Shown here: in pieces, positions 1-9,438 of the stretch
Layout: every line of letters starts with the position of its first letter
How positions within the stretch are numbered: the first letter of the stretch is position 1
DNA from: Apilactobacillus timberlakei
GTDB lineage: Bacteria > Bacillota > Bacilli > Lactobacillales > Lactobacillaceae
Assembly (NCBI RefSeq): GCF_002993965.1
Contig: NZ_POST01000002.1
Coordinates: forward strand, 21,302-64,285
Direction of reading: 5' to 3'
DNA: 42,984 nt
Made by a program: the position numbers and the translations under genes
The notes under the pieces: model-generated
The model's database searches: none
The model's input: the letters and a program-made list of their open reading frames with translations, nothing else
Told to the model about the DNA's origin: nothing

Positions 1-1198
1 CGGTGGAAGTAATGCCGTTAACCGTATGATTGCTGAAGATGTTAAGGGTGTAGAGTTTATTGTTGCCAATACCGATGTGCAAGCTCTAAGTACATCTCAA
101 GCTGAAACTAAAATTCAATTAGGACCTAAATTGACTAGAGGTCTTGGTGCAGGTTCTGACCCAGAAGTTGGGACTAAAGCAGCTGAAGAAAGTGAAGAAG
201 CTATTGCTCAAGCACTTGAAGGATCAGATATGGTTTTTGTTACAGCTGGAATGGGTGGAGGTACTGGTAATGGTGCTGCCCCAATTGTTGCAAAAATTGC
301 AAAAGACTCGGGAGCTTTAACTGTTGGAGTTGTCACAAGACCATTTACTTTTGAAGGCCCGAAGAGATCTAAATATGCAGCTGAAGGTGTAGCTGCTTTA
401 AAGGAAAATGTTGACACTCTAATTGTGATTGCAAATAATCGCTTGCTAGAAATTGTTGATAAAAAGACACCGATGATGGAAGCTTTTCAAGAAGCAGACA
501 ATGTTCTAAGACAAGGTGTGCAAGGCATTTCAGACTTAATTACTAGTCCTGGATATGTTAACTTGGATTTCGCCGATGTTAAAACTGTTATGCAAAATAA
601 AGGTTCTGCATTAATGGGAATTGGCGCTGCTAATGGCGAAAATAGAACTGCTGAAGCAACCAAGAAAGCTATTTCCTCACCATTACTAGAAGTTTCAATT
701 GATGGTGCAAAACAAGTACTATTGAATATTACTGGTGGACCAGATATGTCATTATTTGAAGCACAAGATGCTTCTGATATTGTATCTCAAGCAGCAACTA
801 GTGATGTCAATATTATTTTTGGTACATCAATTGATGAAGACTTAGGCGATGAAATTAGAGTTACTGTTATTGCTACTGGTATCGAAACCACACCAGAAGA
901 ATTAATGGAGAATAAAAGTAATGTAAGACAATCCTCATATAATAATAGTCGTGTTATGGATCAACCTGGAAAAGTTGTAAGTCCAAGAAGACACAAAGAA
1001 TCTGATCATAATGATACTAATCATAAAGATGGCGGAGAACCGGTAAATTCAAAACCTAATAATAATCGATTTGCTAATGTTAAAAAGCAAGAATTTGATC
1101 CATTTGATGCTAATAATTCTTCAGATAATCAAAGTGATGATAGTTCAGCAGATGATGATTTACCACCATTCTTTAAGTTCCGCCACAAGAAAGACTAA
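1..1198 (+). CDS. ftsZ: Cell division protein FtsZ (5' end outside window)
   Basis: FtsZ is the tubulin-like GTPase that polymerises into the cytokinetic ring at mid-cell. The frame is open from base 2 and begins inside the first nucleotide-binding loop (GGSNAVNRM), so roughly the first 20 residues lie upstream; the ATG at 26 is internal. Visible are the tubulin signature [10 protein letters not shown] (about 253-282), the T7 synergy-loop region NLDFADVK (about 559-582), an Asn/Asp/Ser-rich C-terminal linker (about 900-1150) and a terminal conserved peptide, [14 protein letters not shown], of the type that docks FtsA, SepF and other partners. sepF follows 36 bases later, the usual arrangement in lactobacilli. 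Confidence 0.97.
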   Translation, partial: GGSNAVNRMIAEDVKGVEFIVANTDVQALSTSQAETKIQLGPKLTRGLGAGSDPEVGTKAAEESEEAIAQALEGSDMVFVTAGMGGGTGNGAAPIVAKIAKDSGALTVGVVTRPFTFEGPKRSKYAAEGVAALKENVDTLIVIANNRLLEIVDKKTPMMEAFQEADNVLRQGVQGISDLITSPGYVNLDFADVKTVMQNKGSALMGIGAANGENRTAEATKKAISSPLLEVSIDGAKQVLLNITGGPDMSLFEAQDASDIVSQAATSDVNIIFGTSIDEDLGDEIRVTVIATGIETTPEELMENKSNVRQSSYNNSRVMDQPGKVVSPRRHKESDHNDTNHKDGGEPVNSKPNNNRFANVKKQEFDPFDANNSSDNQSDDSSADDDLPPFFKFRHKKD

Positions 1199-1234
1199 TC
1201 TTTATGTTTACATTTCTTGAAAGGAATGAATTAA

Positions 1235-1624
1235 ATGACATCTAAATTTAGTTTTAGTAAATTTTTTGGAACTGATGACGAGGATTTATCTAATCCTAAT
1301 GATCAGGAAATGGCTTCTAATCAAAAGATAGTTTCAATTAGTGATAATAAAAAAGGTGATAGCAAAATTGCTGTATTTGAACCTAGAATTTACACTGATG
1401 TTAAAACTATTGCTAAAAAACTTATTGATAATTCTGCGGTTATTATTAATTTTGATAGTGCAGATGATAAAACTACTAAAAGAATCATAGACTTTTTAAA
1501 TGGTGTTATTTTTACTATTGATGGCAGAATTGAAAGAATTTCTGAAATGGTGTTCTTGTTTTCACCACATAGTTATGCTGTAGATGGTGAATTTAAAAAA
1601 AAGATAAACCGCAGATTAAATTAA
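1235..1624 (+). CDS. sepF: Cell division protein SepF
   Basis: 129-residue SepF/YlmF. SepF binds the FtsZ C-terminal peptide and membranes and helps align FtsZ filaments. The N-terminus (MTSKFSFSKFFGTDDED) resembles the family's amphipathic membrane-binding helix. A polar linker follows, then the SepF core from about residue 43 (IAVFEPRIYTDVKTIAKKL) with the typical VIINFDSAD strand and the FLNGVIFTIDG segment. It starts at ATG 1235 behind GAAAGGA. It sits directly after ftsZ; ylmD and ylmE, which lie between ftsZ and sepF in Bacillus, are absent. Confidence 0.95.
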   Translation: MTSKFSFSKFFGTDDEDLSNPNDQEMASNQKIVSISDNKKGDSKIAVFEPRIYTDVKTIAKKLIDNSAVIINFDSADDKTTKRIIDFLNGVIFTIDGRIERISEMVFLFSPHSYAVDGEFKKKINRRLN

Positions 1625-1655
1625 AATTATTTGATTGAGGGATTTGATTAATTAA

Positions 1656-2438
1656 ATGAACTCTAATGTTAAACAACATTTTAGGAAAGAAGAACTTCCA
1701 TTTGTGGAATCATGCGATGATTTAGCAAATGAAGCTATTAATCAGTATCGACCAATTTTGACAAAGTTTTTAAATCCTAGAGAAATATATATATTAACTA
1801 CTATTGTTAATGGCTATAATGATTTAGAGATTACTAGTTTTGGTGGTTATAGAACTTCTGAAATGAAGAGAGCAGTTATATATCCTGAATATTTTTCTCC
1901 TAACTACGGTGATTTTAATATCGTGGCCTATCAAATAATATATCCAATTAAGTTTTCTAAGCTAAAGCATAGCAAAATTTTAGGAACACTTATGGGTGCA
2001 GGAATTGAACGATCTACAATTGGTGATATCTTAACAGATGGCGAAATTTGGCAATTTTTATGTACAAAAGAAATTTCTGATTACTTAAAAATGACTATTG
2101 ATAAAATTGGAAAAATTAAAGTTTCTATTAAACAAATTAATTTTTCTGACATTATAGTTCCGGAAGATGAATGGAAAGATAGGTCTCTTACTTTATCTTC
2201 TTTTAGAATAGACAATGTTATTGCTAGCTCTTTTAATATTTCGAGGAATGATGCTAAAACACTTGTTAGCCGTAAACGTGTTCATTTAAATTGGACGCTT
2301 TATGATCATCCTGATAATGAAGTTTCTGTAAATGATGTTATATCTGTTAGACAATATGGTAGGATAAAATTAAAAGGTCAAAATGGAGAAACAAAAAAGG
2401 GTAAAAAGAGAGCGCTTGTTTCAATATTAAGAAAATGA
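1656..2438 (+). CDS. ylmH: YlmH-like S4-domain RNA-binding protein
   Basis: 260-residue protein of the YlmH family. The C-terminal third (about residues 180-245) is an S4 RNA-binding domain, seen in SFRIDNVIASSFNISRND, the following VSRKRVHLNW turn and DVISVRQYGR. The N-terminal part is the YlmH-specific region. The family is encoded in the division cluster of Gram-positive bacteria, and recent work on homologues links it to ribosome rescue. The spacer from sepF is only 31 bases, so the small YggT/YlmG membrane gene usually found here is missing. divIVA follows after 18 bases, so the two are probably co-transcribed. Confidence 0.9.
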   Translation: MNSNVKQHFRKEELPFVESCDDLANEAINQYRPILTKFLNPREIYILTTIVNGYNDLEITSFGGYRTSEMKRAVIYPEYFSPNYGDFNIVAYQIIYPIKFSKLKHSKILGTLMGAGIERSTIGDILTDGEIWQFLCTKEISDYLKMTIDKIGKIKVSIKQINFSDIIVPEDEWKDRSLTLSSFRIDNVIASSFNISRNDAKTLVSRKRVHLNWTLYDHPDNEVSVNDVISVRQYGRIKLKGQNGETKKGKKRALVSILRK

Positions 2439-2456
2439 TTTGGAGGAATTGATAAA

Positions 2457-3101
2457 ATGGTACTTAGCCCACAAGATATTCATAATAAAGAATTTTCAGT
2501 TAAAATGAGAGGTTATAATATTGATGAAGTTAATGATTATTTAGATAGAATTATTAAAGACTATCAATTAACTTTGGAGGATAATGAATCATTAAAGAAA
2601 AAATTGTCTTCAGCTAATGAACAATTAGAGCATTTTAATGGAATGAAAGATTCATTAAATCAATCAATTATTGTTGCACAAAATGCTGCTGATAATTTGA
2701 AAAGCAATGCTGAAAGAGATTCCAAAGAAATCTATCAAACTTCTCAAAAAAAAGCTGATAAAATTTTGGATGATGCTAGTGATAAGGCTAACCTAATTAT
2801 TAAAAATGCTTCAGATCGAGCAAAATCTTTATTAACAGTTAATGATGATTTGCATAAGAGTACTGCTCAATTTAAACAAAAAATTCAAAATTTATTAAGT
2901 AGTCAAATTGAATTATTAAATAACGATAAATGGGATCAAGTAATTAATTCTTCAGATGATAATTATGATAACGTTTTGAAAAAAGTAAATGAACTTGACA
3001 ATAGTAAATCTGCAGGCGTAAAATCAGTAAATAATGATGAATCAAATGATAAAGACATCGAAGTATTTTATCCAGATGGTTCTTCTAAAATAATTAAATA
3101 G
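2457..3101 (+). CDS. divIVA: DivIVA/GpsB-family cell division protein
   Basis: 214-residue coiled-coil protein. The first 36 residues match the DivIVA lipid-binding domain (LSPQDIHNKEFSVKMRGYNI, then DEVNDYLDRIIKDY). A long, mostly heptad-patterned coiled coil runs to about residue 150, followed by a polar Asn/Asp/Ser-rich tail. DivIVA marks negatively curved membrane at septa and poles and recruits division and wall-synthesis partners. It starts at ATG 2457 with a strong TTTGGAGGAA ribosome-binding site. Its place between ylmH and ileS is the standard one. Confidence 0.95.
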   Translation: MVLSPQDIHNKEFSVKMRGYNIDEVNDYLDRIIKDYQLTLEDNESLKKKLSSANEQLEHFNGMKDSLNQSIIVAQNAADNLKSNAERDSKEIYQTSQKKADKILDDASDKANLIIKNASDRAKSLLTVNDDLHKSTAQFKQKIQNLLSSQIELLNNDKWDQVINSSDDNYDNVLKKVNELDNSKSAGVKSVNNDESNDKDIEVFYPDGSSKIIK

Positions 3102-3104
3102 ATA

Positions 3105-3300
3105 ATTAAGTTAGAGAACAGAAAGTTTATATTGAAACATAAGCGAGCTAATGTATGGTGTGAGGTTAGTTGTTAATCAATATATTACAGATCATCTCTT
3201 TATTATACTTAAAATTAATCAAGATAGAATTATTATTCTAAAATTGGGTGGTACCACGGAAGATTTCGTCCCTTGTGATGAAGTCTTCTTTTTTTATTAA
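3105..3300 (+). promoter_or_regulatory. T-box leader, probably tRNA-Ile responsive
   Basis: The region between divIVA and ileS has T-box leader hallmarks. The conserved T-box GGGTGGTACCACGG lies at 3246-3259. A Stem I-like apical segment (GCGAGCTAATG...GGTGTGAGGTTAGT) lies at about 3143-3174. A candidate specifier ATC followed by A lies at 3191-3194, matching isoleucine. The T-box overlaps the left arm of an intrinsic terminator. By family knowledge, uncharged tRNA-Ile would stabilise the antiterminator and switch on ileS. The T-box itself is clear; the specifier call is inferred from the downstream gene and the codon. Confidence 0.9.
3259..3296 (+). terminator. T-box-controlled intrinsic terminator
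   Basis: The arms 3259-3270 and 3277-3288 pair over 12 positions including wobbles, enclose a 6-base loop, and are followed by a run of seven T residues. This is the terminator alternative of the ileS T-box switch. Confidence 0.88.
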
Positions 3301-3322
3301 ATTTTAAAGGAGTTGTTTGTTC

Positions 3323-6124
3323 ATGCGAGTAAAAGATACTCTAAATTTAGGGAAAACTAAATTTAAGATGCGCGGTAATTTACCAGTTAAAGAAGCTGAG
3401 CGTCAAAAAGTATGGGAAGATAATCATGTTTATGAATTAAGACAAAAATTAAACCAAGGAAAGCCATCATTTATTCTTCATGATGGCCCTCCATATGCCA
3501 ATGGTGATATCCATATGGGACATGCTATGAATAAAATTTCTAAAGATTTTATTGTTAGATATAAGTCAATGAATGGTTTTAGAGCACCGTATGTTCCAGG
3601 TTGGGATACTCATGGATTGCCTATTGAACAAAAGTTAACCCAAGCAGGTTATGATCGCAAAAAAATGTCTACTAACGACTTTAGAAAATTGTGTCATGAT
3701 TATGCATTGAAACAGGTGGATCGTCAACGTAAAGAATTTGAAAGATTAGGTGTTTCTGCTGAATGGGATAATCCATACTTAACCCTTAAACCTGAATTTG
3801 AAGCAGCTGAAATTCGTGTTTTTGGTAAAATGGCTGAAAAAGGGTTAATTTATCGTGGTAAAAAACCAGTTATTTGGTCTTGGTCTTCTGAATCAGCATT
3901 AGCCGAAGCAGAAGTTGAATATCATGATATTACTTCACAAACTGCTTTTTATGCAGAAAAAGTTATTGATGGTAAAGGGGTATTAGACGAAGACAACACT
4001 TACATGGTTGTTTGGACTACTACTCCTTGGACTATTCCAGCGTCTGAAGGTATTACTATTGATGGCGGTTTTGACTATTCAGTAGTTCAACCTGAAGGTG
4101 ATAATCGTAAATTTGTTTTAGCAACTGAATTAGTTGAAAAAGATGCTGAAGCATTTGGTTGGGACAACTATAAGATTGTTAAAACTGTTAAAGGTCAAGA
4201 ACTTGAAGGGGTACTTGCAAAGCATCCATTTATGGATCGTAAGATTCTTACTATGATAGGTGACTTCGTTACTATTGATACTGGTACTGGATTAGTTCAT
4301 ACTGCGCCTGGATTTGGTGAAGATGATTATAATGTCGGTAAAGCTAATGGCTTAGATATTTTTGTGGATGTTGATGCACAAGGATATTTAACTAAAGATG
4401 CTGGTAAAGATTTTGAAGGTGTCTTTTATGATGATGCTAATGAAATTGCTTTGAATAAATTAAAAGATGCAGATTTATTACTTAAACAAGAACCCATTGT
4501 TCATAGTTATCCATTTGATTGGCGTACTAAAAAGCCAGTTATTTATCGTGCTACTGACCAATGGTTTGCTTCTGTTGATAAAATAAAGGATAACATTTTA
4601 AACGCAATTGAAGATGTTGATTTTAACCCTAGTTGGGGTAAAAAACGTTTACACAATATGATTAAAGATCGTGGTGACTGGGTAATTTCTAGACAACGTG
4701 TTTGGGGAGTTCCACTACCTATTTTCTATGGTGAAGATGGCGAAGCAATTATCACTAAGGAAACTACTGATTATGTTGCTGATTTATTTGCTAAATATGG
4801 TTCTGATATTTGGTTTGAAAAAGAGGCTAAGGAATTATTACCTGAAGGCTTTACTAGTGAACATTCTCCAAATGGTAAATTCACAAAAGAAAATGATATT
4901 ATGGATGTCTGGTTTGATTCAGGTTCATCACACCAAGGTGTTTGTGCAGAACGTGATTATTTAAAATATCCAGCTGATTTATACCTTGAAGGTTCTGACC
5001 AATATCGTGGTTGGTTCAATTCAAGTTTAATTACTAGTGTGGCTTATGATAATAAAGCTCCATACAAGCAATTATTATCACAAGGATTTACTCTAGATGG
5101 TAATGGCCATAAAATGAGTAAATCACTTGGCAACACAATTGCTCCTATTGATGTAATTAAGAAAATGGGTGCCGAAATTGTTCGTTTATGGGTAACATCA
5201 GTTGATACATCTGCTGATGTTCGTGTATCAATGGAAAATTTTGTGAAAGTTTCTGATTCATACAAGAAAATTAGAAATACTATTAGATATATGTTAGCTA
5301 ATACTAGCGATTTTGATCCTAAAGAAAATGCAGTTAGTTTTGATGAAATGCCATCAGTTGATAAATACATGCTAATTAAATTGAATAAATTTGTTAGTGA
5401 AATTAAGAATGATTATGATAACTATGATTTCTTAAGCTTAAATCGTAAATTACAATCATTTATTAATTCTGATTTATCAGCATTTTATTTAGATTTTGCT
5501 AAAGATATTCTATATATTGATTCAAAGGACAGTTTGACTAGAAGATCAATGCAAACAGTTCTATACAAAGCGGTTGTATCAATTACAAAATTGATTACTC
5601 CAATTCTTCCACATACTGCTGAAGAAATCTGGCCATTCTTGAAAGAATCCGAAGACTTTGCACAATTATCTGAAATGCCAGAAGTAGAAAATTATCCAAA
5701 TGAAAATGATATTTTAGACAAATGGTCAAAATTCATGAATCTTCGTGATGATGTCCTAAAATCATTAGAAGAAGCTCGTGATAATAAACTAATTGGTAAA
5801 CCATCAGAAGCAAAATTATCATTATATTTAAATGATAATAATAAAACATTAATGAATGAATTAAATGCTAATATTCAACAAATATTAATGGTATCTCAAT
5901 TGTCTACTGATACTATCGAAAATGCACCTAGTGATGCTCAAAACTTTAAAGATGAAATTTCAATTAAGGTTGATCATGCAGATGGTGACACATGTGAACG
6001 TTGTCGTTTAATTAGTACTGATGTAGGGACAGATTCTGATTATCCTAAATTCTGTGGACGTTGTGCTAAAATTGTTCGTGCAAATTTCCCAGAAACTGCA
6101 ACTGAAGGATTTGAAGAGAAATAA
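3323..6124 (+). CDS. ileS: Isoleucyl-tRNA synthetase
   Basis: 933-residue class Ia synthetase that charges tRNA-Ile. The N-terminus [20 protein letters not shown] is typical of the family. The HIGH-type motif is HMGH in [15 protein letters not shown], the editing domain contains the [13 protein letters not shown] segment, and the KMSKS motif appears in [10 protein letters not shown]. The C-terminus carries a zinc-binding pair, CERC and CGRC. I chose ATG 3323 over the in-frame TTG 3317 because AAAGGAG (3306-3312) lies 10 bases from the ATG but only 4 from the TTG. Expression is probably controlled by the upstream T-box. Confidence 0.98.
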   Translation: MRVKDTLNLGKTKFKMRGNLPVKEAERQKVWEDNHVYELRQKLNQGKPSFILHDGPPYANGDIHMGHAMNKISKDFIVRYKSMNGFRAPYVPGWDTHGLPIEQKLTQAGYDRKKMSTNDFRKLCHDYALKQVDRQRKEFERLGVSAEWDNPYLTLKPEFEAAEIRVFGKMAEKGLIYRGKKPVIWSWSSESALAEAEVEYHDITSQTAFYAEKVIDGKGVLDEDNTYMVVWTTTPWTIPASEGITIDGGFDYSVVQPEGDNRKFVLATELVEKDAEAFGWDNYKIVKTVKGQELEGVLAKHPFMDRKILTMIGDFVTIDTGTGLVHTAPGFGEDDYNVGKANGLDIFVDVDAQGYLTKDAGKDFEGVFYDDANEIALNKLKDADLLLKQEPIVHSYPFDWRTKKPVIYRATDQWFASVDKIKDNILNAIEDVDFNPSWGKKRLHNMIKDRGDWVISRQRVWGVPLPIFYGEDGEAIITKETTDYVADLFAKYGSDIWFEKEAKELLPEGFTSEHSPNGKFTKENDIMDVWFDSGSSHQGVCAERDYLKYPADLYLEGSDQYRGWFNSSLITSVAYDNKAPYKQLLSQGFTLDGNGHKMSKSLGNTIAPIDVIKKMGAEIVRLWVTSVDTSADVRVSMENFVKVSDSYKKIRNTIRYMLANTSDFDPKENAVSFDEMPSVDKYMLIKLNKFVSEIKNDYDNYDFLSLNRKLQSFINSDLSAFYLDFAKDILYIDSKDSLTRRSMQTVLYKAVVSITKLITPILPHTAEEIWPFLKESEDFAQLSEMPEVENYPNENDILDKWSKFMNLRDDVLKSLEEARDNKLIGKPSEAKLSLYLNDNNKTLMNELNANIQQILMVSQLSTDTIENAPSDAQNFKDEISIKVDHADGDTCERCRLISTDVGTDSDYPKFCGRCAKIVRANFPETATEGFEEK

Positions 6125-6125
6125 T

Positions 6126-6160
6126 AAAAAATTCTGGGATGCTTTATCCCAGAATTTTTA
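6126..6160 (+). terminator. Terminator after ileS
   Basis: Hairpin with arms AAAATTCTGGGAT and ATCCCAGAATTTT around the loop GCTTT, ending in T-rich sequence, placed just after the ileS stop. Confidence 0.92.
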
Positions 6161-6176
6161 TTTTAAGGAGCATATT

Positions 6177-6389
6177 ATGATAAAAGGTAAAGTAAATAAT
6201 TTTAATCCAGAACATGATTTTGGATTCTTAAAAGGACAAGATAAAAATAAAGTTTTTTTCCATGCATCTTCAGTCACTAATAAAAAGGCCGATGATATTA
6301 ATATTGGTGATCTTGTTGAATACCAAATTGCTGAGGGAAAAAAAGGTCCCCAAGCTGTGAAAATAACTTTTATTGAATCTGATAATTGA
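6177..6389 (+). CDS. Small cold-shock-domain protein
   Basis: 70-residue single-domain cold-shock-like protein, expected to bind single-stranded RNA or DNA. It has the beginning GKVNNFNPEHDFGFL (cf. GKVKWFNxxKGFGFI) with RNP1-like FGFL at residues 15-18, and RNP2-like VFFHAS at 26-31. The rest (DDINIGDLVEYQIAEGKKGPQAVKI) matches the CSD end. It is diverged from classical CspA: the aromatic residue after KV is Asn, and FHAS replaces VHFS. I chose ATG 6177 because AAGGAG lies 7 bases upstream; a longer open frame only runs back through ileS. It has its own position between the ileS terminator and the nudF promoter. Confidence 0.88.
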   Translation: MIKGKVNNFNPEHDFGFLKGQDKNKVFFHASSVTNKKADDINIGDLVEYQIAEGKKGPQAVKITFIESDN

Positions 6390-6414
6390 AAAAACATTTA
6401 AATATCGATAGAAT
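6386..6414 (+). promoter_or_regulatory. Candidate promoter for nudF operon
   Basis: TTGAAA (6386-6391) and TAGAAT (6409-6414) are separated by 17 bases, upstream of nudF. It overlaps the end of the cold-shock gene. Visual match only. Confidence 0.5.
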
Positions 6415-6443
6415 AAAACTATTAGGATAAAGGTGATTATTTT

Positions 6444-6992
6444 ATGGATTTGGAAGAAAAAGTTATTAAAAAAGAGCCTAAATATAAAGGCTCAATTATC
6501 AATGTTGAGGAACAAACTGTTAAATTACCTAACGGAGAAACTGCAACTAGAGATGTAGTTCATCATGCTAAAGCTGTTGGAATTCTTGTTGTAACTAAAA
6601 ATAATAAGATGTTATTAGAAAAACAATGGCGTGCTCCAATTGCTAAAGCTACTTTAGAAATTCCAGCTGGTAAAGTTGATAATAGGGATGATGCATCTTC
6701 CAAGCATGCTGCTATTAGAGAACTTAATGAAGAAACTAGATATCATGCTAGAAATTTAAAGCGAATTACGGGCTTTTATTCAACAGTTGGATTTTCTGAT
6801 GAATACATGGATCTTTATATGGCAACAGACCTAGAACCTGTTAGTGACGAATTGCCTAGAGATAAAGGGGAATATTTAAATATTAATGAATATAGTTTAG
6901 AAGAAGCTATGCAATTAATTGAAGATGGTAAAATTGAAGATGCTAAAACTATTACTGCAATTTTTTATTGGAAATTGTTGCAGAAAAAGTAG
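6444..6992 (+). CDS. nudF: NUDIX hydrolase, ADP-ribose pyrophosphatase type
   Basis: 182-residue NUDIX protein resembling the NudF/YqkG ADP-ribose pyrophosphatases, which split ADP-ribose to AMP and ribose 5-phosphate. The core is AGKVDNRDDASSKHAAIREL followed by NEETRY. The RE-U-x-EE catalytic part is intact. The stretch between the first Gly and RE is two residues longer than the textbook NUDIX box, and the usual Gly after EET is Arg; I recall both variations in lactobacilli. The GFYSTVGFSDEYMDLYMA segment is also typical of NudF. ATG 6444 follows AAAGGTGATT. The next gene starts 12 bases after the stop, suggesting co-transcription. Confidence 0.9.
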   Translation: MDLEEKVIKKEPKYKGSIINVEEQTVKLPNGETATRDVVHHAKAVGILVVTKNNKMLLEKQWRAPIAKATLEIPAGKVDNRDDASSKHAAIRELNEETRYHARNLKRITGFYSTVGFSDEYMDLYMATDLEPVSDELPRDKGEYLNINEYSLEEAMQLIEDGKIEDAKTITAIFYWKLLQKK

Positions 6993-7004
6993 GTGTTTAG
7001 TGTT

Positions 7005-7208
7005 ATGAAAAATGATACTGATAATTTAACTAGGGAAGCTTATAAAAAACACATAAAAGATTCCCGCAACAATCATATTAATAAAGAAGATAAACAAAAA
7101 TTTGAATATACAAATAGTGGATTAAAAAGAAAATTAAATTGGACAATTTTTTTACTAATTATTGGAATAATAATTGTCTACTTAGTATTGTTCTTTTTTA
7201 ATCCTTAG
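7005..7208 (+). CDS. Small single-pass membrane protein, unknown function
   Basis: 67-residue protein. The first 47 residues are highly charged (KNDTDNLTREAYKKHIKD and on) and would be cytoplasmic. They are followed by one hydrophobic helix at about residues 48-64 (WTIFLLIIGIIIVYLVLF) ending at FFNP. This layout fits a tail-anchored or N-in membrane protein. I chose ATG 7005 because AGGTG (6991-6995) lies 9 bases upstream; an in-frame GTG at 6993 overlaps that site. It lies between nudF and mtnN with gaps of 12 and 17 bases. I do not recognise a named family with certainty, though small proteins of this type are common at this site in lactobacilli. Confidence 0.75.
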   Translation: MKNDTDNLTREAYKKHIKDSRNNHINKEDKQKFEYTNSGLKRKLNWTIFLLIIGIIIVYLVLFFFNP

Positions 7209-7225
7209 AATATGGAGTGCTAATT

Positions 7226-7918
7226 ATGAAATTTGGAATTTTATGTGCAATGGATGAAGAAATTAAAACTTTAATTACTCAGTTAGATAATGATAAACGA
7301 ACAGATATTCATGGAGTCGTTTTTCATGAAGGAAATATTCTTGGACAAGAAGTTGTTTTAGTTAAATCAGGAATTGGTAAAGTAGAAGCGGGATCAACTA
7401 CTGCAATGTTAATTACCAATTTTAATGTGGATATTGTAATTAATTCTGGATCTGCCGGTGGAATTGGATCAGGCCTTTCTGTAGGTGATGTAGTAATTTC
7501 TAGTGAAACGGCTTATCATGATGTAGATGCTCGTCCCGCTGGATATGTTTATGGTCAATTACCTGGACAACCAGCCAGATTTAAAGCATCTGAATCATGG
7601 GTTAAGAAGATTGCTGAAGCATCAAAAGATGTTGGTATGAATGTAAAGATTGGATTAATTGTTACCGGAGATCAGTTTGTTGCATCAAAAGCTGATACAG
7701 ATAATATATTAAAAGAATTTCCTGATGCATTATCATGTGAGATGGAAGGAGCTGCCGTCGGACAAATTGCTAACCAATTTGATATTCCTTATGTTGTCGT
7801 AAGGGCAATGTCTGATGTTGGCGATGAAGACGCTGATAATAGTTTTGATGAATTTATTCTTGAAGCCGGGAAACGTTCTGCAAAGATGTTATTAGACTTG
7901 TTTAATAATCGAAAATAG
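7226..7918 (+). CDS. mtnN: 5'-Methylthioadenosine/S-adenosylhomocysteine nucleosidase
   Basis: 230-residue Pfs/MTAN enzyme. It removes adenine from methylthioadenosine and S-adenosylhomocysteine, recycling SAM by-products and yielding S-ribosylhomocysteine for LuxS where present. The start MKFGILCAMDEEIKTL carries the catalytic acidic region. KSGIGKVEAG and SGSAGGI form the substrate-site loops. CEMEGAAVGQIA and RAMSDVGDEDA hold the ribose-binding Glu and the catalytic Asp. ATG 7226 is preferred over the in-frame GTG at 7217 because GGAG (7214-7217) lies 8 bases before the ATG. It is followed at 16 bases by iscS. Confidence 0.96.
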   Translation: MKFGILCAMDEEIKTLITQLDNDKRTDIHGVVFHEGNILGQEVVLVKSGIGKVEAGSTTAMLITNFNVDIVINSGSAGGIGSGLSVGDVVISSETAYHDVDARPAGYVYGQLPGQPARFKASESWVKKIAEASKDVGMNVKIGLIVTGDQFVASKADTDNILKEFPDALSCEMEGAAVGQIANQFDIPYVVVRAMSDVGDEDADNSFDEFILEAGKRSAKMLLDLFNNRK

Positions 7919-7934
7919 AGAGGGTTAGTTATAC

Positions 7935-9083
7935 TTGAAAGAAGTTTATTTAGATAATGCTGCTACAACTAAGATGGATAATGAAGTTTTAGCAGATATG
8001 TATGATAAATTAAAAAATGTATATGGTAATGCTTCAACCCTATATAGAATAGGTAGACAGGCACATACTATTTTAGAAAATAGTAGGGATATAATTGCAA
8101 AAAGCATTAATGCCCAGTCTGATGAAATTATCTTTACTAGCGGTGGTACCGAAAGTGATAACACTGCAATTATGCAAACCGTTGAAGCTAGAAAAAATTT
8201 AGGTAATCATATCATTACGACTGCTATTGAGCATGAAGCCGTTTTAAAGCCATTAGAGTTCTTAGAAAAAAAGGGATTTAAAGTTACTTATCTTCCAGTA
8301 GACGAAGATGGTCAAATTAGCTTAGATGACTTAAAAGATGCTCTAGATGATGAGACAATTTTAGTTACCATTATGACTGGCAACAACGAAGTTGGTTCAC
8401 ATTTACCTATTCATGAAATAGGTGAATTATTAAAAAATCATCAAGCATGGTTTCATACTGACGCTGTACAAGCATATGGATTATCTGATATAGATGTAAA
8501 AGCTGACCATATTGATATGTTATCGACATCAGCGCATAAGCTTAATGGTCCTAAAATGATGGGTTTCTTATATAAAAATGATGACATTAGTTTTCCAAGC
8601 TTTATCAAAGGTGGGGATCAAGAGGATAAGAGACGTGCGGGTACAGAAAATATTCCAGCCATTTCTGGATTTGCAACTGCAGTTTCACTAGCAACACCTG
8701 ATTTAAAGCAAAAATTATATGATCGTTATATTTCTTTTAAAGAGCAAATTATTAATCAATTTAATGAAAATGGTATTGAATTTGAAGTTAATGGCTCAAT
8801 GAGTAGAGACAATTTACAACATGTTTTTAATATATGGATTAAGGGAGTTTCTACTGATCTATTACAAACTAATTTAGATTTAGATAATATTGCAGTTTCA
8901 TCTGGTTCAGCATGTACGGCCGGAAGTATTGAACCATCACATGTTTTAATTGCAATGTACGGTAAAGATAGTCCCAGAATTAATCAATCAATCAGAGTAA
9001 GTTTTGGTAAATTTACTACTATGGATGATATTAATAGTTTTATTGAGTCAACAATTAAAATTGTTAAAAGAATTAAAAAATAA
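7935..9083 (+). CDS. Cysteine desulfurase, IscS/NifS class
   Basis: 382-residue PLP enzyme that takes sulfur from cysteine as an enzyme-bound persulfide. The start YLDNAATTKMDNEV is characteristic. SAHKLNGPK holds the PLP lysine (K202), and SSGSACTAGSIEPSH holds the persulfide cysteine (C327). ATIEHEAVLKPLE-type and HTDAVQA segments supply cofactor contacts. TTG 7935 is the start, with AGAGAGGGTTAG upstream. No scaffold gene (IscU/SufU) lies nearby. Instead DUF1831 and mnmA follow, so its local role is most likely sulfur supply for tRNA 2-thiouridine, as for B. subtilis YrvO with MnmA. Confidence 0.94.
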   Translation: MKEVYLDNAATTKMDNEVLADMYDKLKNVYGNASTLYRIGRQAHTILENSRDIIAKSINAQSDEIIFTSGGTESDNTAIMQTVEARKNLGNHIITTAIEHEAVLKPLEFLEKKGFKVTYLPVDEDGQISLDDLKDALDDETILVTIMTGNNEVGSHLPIHEIGELLKNHQAWFHTDAVQAYGLSDIDVKADHIDMLSTSAHKLNGPKMMGFLYKNDDISFPSFIKGGDQEDKRRAGTENIPAISGFATAVSLATPDLKQKLYDRYISFKEQIINQFNENGIEFEVNGSMSRDNLQHVFNIWIKGVSTDLLQTNLDLDNIAVSSGSACTAGSIEPSHVLIAMYGKDSPRINQSIRVSFGKFTTMDDINSFIESTIKIVKRIKK

Positions 9084-9099
9084 CATGGGGTGATATTTA

Positions 9100-9438
9100 A
9101 TGGCTTTTACAACAGAAAATCAAATTGACGGTGATAATCAAATTTATTCGATTAATCCATCAATCAAACGTTACACTTTAAGTGATACTGGTTTTATTAA
9201 AACTAATGCTGGTAATTTTGCTTTTGAACAATCTCTTGATACTGAAGATCCATATAATGGTATTAAATTAAAAATAACCTTTAAATCAGATTTAAAATCA
9301 TTCAAAATGTCCACTGTAAGTGGTAATGGATTAAATAAAGTTAATATTTTTAAAAATATTAACAAAGATAAATTAGTCGAACAATTTCATTATTTAATGA
9401 ATAACTTTATTAACAGAGAAGTATTTATTCAAAGCTAA
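9100..9438 (+). CDS. DUF1831 family protein
   Basis: 112-residue soluble protein that I recognise as the DUF1831 family of lactic acid bacteria, commonly encoded next to an IscS-type desulfurase and mnmA. Its function is not established. It has no signal peptide, membrane helix or cysteine, so it is unlikely to carry persulfide itself. It starts at ATG 9100 behind GGGGTGATATTTA. It is the last gene of the nudF-mtnN-iscS group and is followed by a strong terminator. The coding sequence contains a 24-bp perfect palindrome. A role as partner or adaptor of the desulfurase is inferred from position only. Confidence 0.85.
   Translation: MAFTTENQIDGDNQIYSINPSIKRYTLSDTGFIKTNAGNFAFEQSLDTEDPYNGIKLKITFKSDLKSFKMSTVSGNGLNKVNIFKNINKDKLVEQFHYLMNNFINREVFIQS
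9340..9363. repeat. 24-bp perfect palindrome inside DUF1831 gene
   Basis: GTTAATATTTTT (9340-9351) is followed at once by its exact reverse complement (9352-9363). It lies in coding sequence and encodes KVNIFKNIN. The AT-rich composition raises the chance expectation, so no function is claimed. Confidence 0.9.

Noticed and set aside
5044-5370. 108-residue open frame on the minus strand within ileS
   Set aside because: It lies wholly inside a conserved synthetase gene and has no supporting start signal.
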